From Tillus elongatus (lineage: Eukaryota; Arthropoda; Insecta; Coleoptera; Cleridae), in contig OZ023268.1 in NCBI GenBank assembly GCA_964006375.1, positions 84,207,835-84,271,834 on the forward strand: DNA of 64,000 nt. Reading direction: 5' to 3'. The position numbers and the translations under genes are program-made. Under the pieces are notes generated by a model. It searched no databases, was not told the DNA's origin, and worked only from the letters and a program-made list of their open reading frames with translations. Shown piece by piece: positions 57,755-64,000 of this stretch (its first letter is position 1; the number at the start of each line of letters is the position of its first letter).

Positions 57755-58305
57755 ATGTGTGCAAACACCTCCCAAGTACTAGGAGTGAATAGGGGTGCTT
57801 GTCGGGGAAGAAGGTAAAAAGGAAGTATAAACGAAAAATGCTAAAAAAAAGCTTAGCCTTTATCCAATTTTGCAGCTACACCTCCTTAAAATCTTGTTTA
57901 TCGGGCACAGATCCTGTAACTTTTTCAGGGCTCTTCTAAAGAAATTTTTATTGTTGTTTGTGCATTGAAGGTGGTTGTAGGCATGCAGAAAGGGAAGGGC
58001 TCGGCCAGCATGGGACGGCGGTGGGGGTGAGTGCTTCGTGCTGGGGGTTTTCCTTCCCTTACTGCATGAATACAACCACCCTCAATGCATAAACCACAAG
58101 AAAAATTTCTTTGGAACAACCCTCAAGAAAGTTACTGGACTGTGAGGGGTAAACATGATTTTAAGGAGGTGTAGCTGCAAAATGGAATAAAGGCAGCCTA
58201 TATAGAGCCGGCTAAGCTGTTTTTTCGCATTTTTCGTTTCCTCTTCCCCGCGCATCACTCCTATTGACTCAGAGTCCCGTAATTTTTCGGGGGTTGTTTG
58301 CAACA
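57755..58305. repeat. Foldback repeat family C, full palindrome
   Basis: Left arm 57755-57995 and right arm 58037-58305 are inverse copies. Paired blocks include AGGAGTGAATAGGGGTG with CATCACTCCTATTGACTC, TTGCAGCTACACCTCCTTAAAATC with GATTTTAAGGAGGTGTAGCTGC, and GGTGGTTGTA.GCATGCAG with CTGCATGAATACAACCACC. A G-rich centre of about 40 nt separates them. It has no coding capacity. Partial relatives lie at 4270-4662 and 61608-61860. Confidence 0.85.
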
Positions 58306-58339
58306 ATTTTTTTTGTGGTTTATGCGTCTAACGTGGCTT

Positions 58340-59060
58340 CTAAGCACGTTTCTGATTTTTTTTTCAAATAGTCCTCCATGAGCTCATCTGAAATTTACCA
58401 AAGTATTCTTATATATTATTAATTTACTTATTGGGCTAGCACAATTTACTATAATTTTAAAATTAAATATAAGATGTCTGAGTTTTTTTGCTTAGAAAAT
58501 GATTGTAAAAATTATAACCCTACTATTATGCATGTGTAAAAATACATACCTAATATAAACTTAAGCCATTTACTTATTGTGATTAGTTGCATGTTAATAA
58601 ATGAGCAATAACCAGTAAAATAAGTAAACTACTAAAAAAAAACTAAAAACCTAGGTTGTAGTTTAGAAGAAAAAACATTCTGTCCAATTTGGGGCATTCT
58701 GAATTTATAATTCCATAAATAAAAGTTCATCTTTGTAATCCTTTTCAAGGTAAACCAATTAATTGAATTGATGAGTATCCTAAAACTTGAATACTTTCTC
58801 TTACTATGTGAAAAAATCTTAATTTTAATTTATTATTAAATGTTTAATCTTTTTATAAGTTTAAAATGAACATAGCTTTGAAAAGACGAACATAAAAATG
58901 CCGGCTGGCATTCTTATTTCACTAGATTTAAAATGGGAATACATGTGACGTATTCCCGTACCACTCTCTGATTGGTTGAGAATTACCAGACAACCTATAT
59001 AATCTATAAACCTTGGTCTTGAATGTCGTATAAAAGTTACTTCTATAAGATTCCTTTATA
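58340..59060. other. Unassigned AT-rich stretch
   Basis: No recognised feature apart from short A- and T-rich runs. Confidence 0.4.
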
Positions 59061-59082
59061 AGCTTTTAAATAATTTGCTAGT

Positions 59083-59395
59083 TTGTCGGAACTGCTTGGA
59101 CAGATTAAATTTCTTGTACCTAGAATAAATGCTAGAGGCTGTGATACTTCCTACCTTCCAACTAGCAGAACAAATATGCTTATAAGATCGCCTAATCATA
59201 CCACTGTTAGCAATTTTAACTCCATAAGTGACTATGTGTCATTAAGTAAAAATAAGGTAATTAGAGTCGCACGTACTACTTTTTGTTTGTAGTCCTTTAA
59301 GTTTTTAAAATAATTACTTTTTGGTGAATGTACTAGTGCATAACATACGTAAATTTCTTTGTCCTTTAATTAGGTGTAAGCCTGTTGGGCAATAA
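59083..59395 (+). pseudogene. C-terminal fragment of a non-LTR retrotransposon
   Basis: The 69-codon frame has LLGQIKFLVPRINARGCDTSY, then LPTSRTNMLIRSPNHT, resembling the last 70 residues of many CR1/jockey-like ORF2 proteins ('LL..I.FNVP......R....F..P..RTN....SP'). AATAAAGTGATAAATAAG follows as a probable 3' tail. It is 5'-truncated. The call rests on pattern only. Confidence 0.45.
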
Positions 59396-59414
59396 AGTGA
59401 TAAATAAGTAAAAA

Positions 59415-61296
<1,882 letters not shown>

Positions 61297-61504
61297 TTTT
61301 AAGTAGTCGCTTTTGCTTTTTCACTATAGTTTTTTATTTTTTAACAAAATTTGTTTGTGTAGCTTATATGGATTCAGGATAGAGACCATTGATACTGTGT
61401 CTCGAGGAATAGCTAGCGGTATCAAAAATATTTTAAATCATAAGATTTTTTTTTAAATGCATGTTATTCTGCTTTTCGGTTTTCTTCTACGTTTTTTTGT
61501 CAGT

Positions 61505-61580
61505 CCAGGGTTAGGTAAAAGGATCCGGGTCAGGTCCGGATCAGGTCAGGTCAGGTTAGGTCAGGTTAGGTCGTTCAGGT
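61505..61580 (+). repeat. Pentamer-rich tract (TCAGG/TTAGG-like)
   Basis: GGGTCAGG, then GGATCAGGTCAGGTCAGG and TTAGGTCAGGTTAGGTC: a short imperfect array of five-base units resembling insect telomeric TTAGG and beetle-type TCAGG. Confidence 0.6.
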
Positions 61581-61607
61581 CTGCTTCGTAGAGTGTTTAG
61601 TGCATAA

Positions 61608-61860
61608 ACATGAAAAATGGTGTCCCTTCAACCCCCAAAAAGCTGCGGGGGACTAGGAGCAAATATACGTGGTGCAGGGGAAAAACATGTTTAGGAGAAA
61701 GTGTTGATACAAAAAGTGAAAAGGCTGCTTATAGAGGTCGAACTAAGTTGTTTTTACTGATTTTTCCTTTATATTTCCTTCTCCGCCGAGCATCCCTATT
61801 CACTCCGGGTCTCGTAACTTTTGGAGGGGTTGATTCCACAACATATATCTTGTTGCTTAT
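61608..61860. repeat. Foldback repeat family C, short copy
   Basis: It shares GACTAGGAGCAAATA, CTTCTCCGCCGAGCATCCCTATTCACTCC, and GTCTCGTAACTTTTGGAGGGG blocks with 57755-58305. Most of the internal G-rich centre is missing. Confidence 0.6.
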
Positions 61861-62084
61861 ACACACATTGAGTCTTTTAAGCATGTTTACTGAAATATTT
61901 TTCAAAACTCACGTATGCCGATCATCTGCATAATTACCGTTAAATATCTTTTACTTGCACAAAAGAAAGAAATTAGTTTTTATGAATTATATTCATTACT
62001 GCATCCATACGCACCAGCAAGATTAACCATTTTTTAAATATAAAAAAAGCAAAGGTCAAACCGCTTAAGTCGCGGAAGCAAAAA

Positions 62085-62462
62085 AAGTCTGAACGCAGCA
62101 AGTGCGTTATGGTAATCAATTTTCATTAAATGCTTCAAATTTGAATAACTCAATTTTTTATAAACCTAGAAAGTTGAATTTTGGCACGTGGTAAGGCCTT
62201 TACCAAGACAACATATTCACATAAATTTCATCAAAATAGCTTTGTAATTTTCGGAGATAAACATTTTTTTCGAAAGAAAACTTAAAATTTTTATTTATAT
62301 TATATTTATATAAACATATAAAAATTGAAACTGACCCAGGATATTTGTCCTATGGGTCCTATTTCGCAGTCATTTGAAAAAAATGTTTGTCAAATCTCAC
62401 CATAGATACCTCTCCATTTGAATTTAGTTAATTTTTCCCAATAAAAATTCACTAAAAGGAGA
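62085..62462 (+). repeat. Repeat family D, divergent short copy
   Basis: It starts GTCTGAACGCAGCAAGTGCG and has TTTTTTCGAAAGAAAAC, AAACATATAAAAATTGAAACTGACCC and ends AAAAATTCACTAAAAGG. The TA tract is replaced by a short TTATATTATATTTATAT. Confidence 0.75.
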
Positions 62463-62465
62463 AGC

Positions 62466-62537
62466 GGACCGGGCCGGACTCGAACCAGCATCGTCCGCTT
62501 GAGATACAAAGTACTCTTCCAATGAGCTACCGACGCT
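62466..62537 (-). tRNA. tRNA-like sequence, probably a pseudo-tRNA or SINE head
   Basis: On the minus strand GTAGCTCATTGGAAGAG gives a D arm (GCTC/GAGT), and GCTGGTTCGAGTCCGGC gives a good T arm with box B. The anticodon stem pairs poorly and the acceptor halves match only partly. A 7-nt loop would place TCT at the anticodon but lacks U33. A functional tRNA is therefore doubtful. Confidence 0.4.
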
Positions 62538-62549
62538 TCGTAATAAACG

Positions 62550-63204
62550 AATTCTTTACATTGTATTTACACATACAGCACCTTACCGTCAGGAATTTGG
62601 TATCGGAAATTAAATGTAAGTAGCTAGCTAAATAGCAAATTGCAGAATTGATTGATTTATTTCGCCGATCGCTGAAACATATTCGAGTGTAGACTGTTTC
62701 GGTCTTAAATAACATTCAAATGTTACTAATGGCATGTAACCTTAAAGATGATTTGACATATTATGAATGAAAATGAAGTGCGTTCGTGGAATCACAATTT
62801 TAGTGCGCCATCTTTTAGAAAATAGCTGGTCTACGGATGGTGCCGAAACGCGCTAGTTTGACAACACATATTGACTAAATAATTAAGGTATGTCATATTT
62901 TACATTTCACTTTGCATTACGTTTTTATTTGGAATCCAAAAGACCTGAAATTTAAGAAACTTATTCTTGGATACCTAATCTAGGCAAAGAGTGATTTTGA
63001 GCTAATTCTGTGACAAAAAATTGTCAAATCATGGTTTGGCAAAAACGTTGTATTTTCGTTATAAACGGGATATTTGCTTACAAAAATCTTTATTGCCTTC
63101 CTCAAACCTCAATCTATCTATTGTATACTATATTTTCAGTCTAAGGCTTTAATTGGGACAGTTCAACAAGCTACAAATATAGTGTATTTTAAGCATTTTA
63201 TTGA
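62550..63204. other. Unassigned AT-rich stretch
   Basis: No recognised feature. Confidence 0.4.
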
Positions 63205-64000
63205 ACCCCCCTCTTAACGATAAACTCTATAGCTAAGACTACTGCCAAGTGTCAGAGAAAGGGTCTATTTGAAATAAATTTTCTGGAAACATTTTATTAA
63301 AATGAAGGACAATGACGGTTGAAGCTAAGACTTCAGGGTTTGTAAAACATTCTTCTTGAGACATTTTATTTCCATAGCCGGTATTAGATTCAAGTTATTT
63401 TCCTAAATGTTGCCAATTTTGACGTTTAAATCGCAACTTTGACGTTTTGTGAAAAACCCCAATTTATTTTTGTTTAAATGCCTATAACTTTTTTGTCTTT
63501 TGACCTACAGAGCTAAATTTTGGTAGGTAACTTCCTTATAATGATATAAACCCGCGTATAAAATTTGGTTGCCCTTACTTTGTTAATTTTGGAGATATAA
63601 TTTTTTTTCGAAAGAAAACACAAAATTTTCCGGGAAAACCACGTCGGATTTTCCTAAATAACGAACATATCCAAGCCACTTGCAAAAGGAAGGTACTCAC
63701 CAATTTTGACGTTTAAAATCGCGATTTTGACGTTTTGAGGAGAACCCAAATTTATTTTTCTTTGAATGCCTGTAACTTTTTTGTCATTTAATCTACGGAG
63801 TTAAATTTTGGTAGGTGACTTTCCTTTAATGATATAAACCCGCGTATGAAATTTGGTTGCCCTTACTTTGTTAATTTTGGAAATATAAATTTTTTTCGAT
63901 TTTTTTCGAAAGAAAACACAAAATTTTCCGGGAAAACCTCGGCGGATTTTCCTGGCTAACGAACTTATCCAAGCGACTTGCGAAAGGAAGGTATGTGCCA
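63205..64000 (+). repeat. Repeat family D, copy 3, running off the window
   Basis: CGATAAACTCTATAGCTAAG to the end is colinear with 30013-30500 and 60025-60520. Modules start at 63417 and 63704 (period 287 bp). The head is missing, and the right part lies beyond the window. Confidence 0.85.

Noticed and set aside
62466..62537. Functional tRNA-Arg(TCT)
   Set aside because: The anticodon stem does not pair, U33 is missing and acceptor halves match poorly, so only a tRNA-like call is kept.

Overview
This window is AT-rich nuclear DNA from an animal, most probably an insect. It has spliced exons with GT..AG introns, very dense and decayed transposable elements of the kinds usual in arthropods (R1/LOA-, CR1- and I-like non-LTR retrotransposons, Tc1/mariner, pogo/Tigger, hAT), a tRNA-derived SINE, long TA and GT microsatellites, and TTAGG/TCAGG-like pentamers. 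I cannot name the order or species from the sequence alone.

One cellular gene is recognisable. It is the minus-strand gene for cytochrome b5 reductase 4 (Ncb5or/CYB5R4), a soluble fusion of cytochrome b5, CS domain and FAD/NAD(P)H reductase. Five exons (46522-46007, 45412-45103, 28178-27875, 22105-22016, 18196-17962) join in frame without a stop and cover the end of the b5 domain to the C-terminus. The 5' exons, which carry the first heme-ligand motif, were not found and probably lie beyond base 64000. Its introns are filled with transposons, the largest being 16.9 kb.

Layout. 0-9.8 kb: remnants of non-LTR elements, a gag fragment, foldback repeats and a well-formed hammerhead ribozyme. 9.8-17.5 kb: microsatellites, a MITE, RT fragments and a SINE with a perfect target duplication. 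18-28 kb: 3' exons of CYB5R4 with pogo, mariner and non-LTR relics and more hammerhead-like motifs. 29.4-38.4 kb: a family D repeat, a pogo relic, and a CR1-like element split by a nearly intact 5.24-kb R1/LOA-like retrotransposon with a 14-bp target duplication. 39-44.5 kb: GT repeat (just before), a long-TIR mariner-like element and another transposase relic. 45-46.5 kb: CYB5R4 exons. 46.7-51 kb: a Tc1-like element with an internal duplication and a hAT element with an 8-bp target duplication. 51.9-64 kb: a second SINE, a second long-TIR mariner-like element seated between TA tracts, foldback repeats, and several copies of repeat family D with about 288-bp internal modules.

The most unusual signal is a set of hammerhead-ribozyme-like motifs of three sequence types at about ten places (some degenerate), several arranged as inverted pairs. 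One, at 2933-3003, has the full conserved core and a 12-bp outer helix I.
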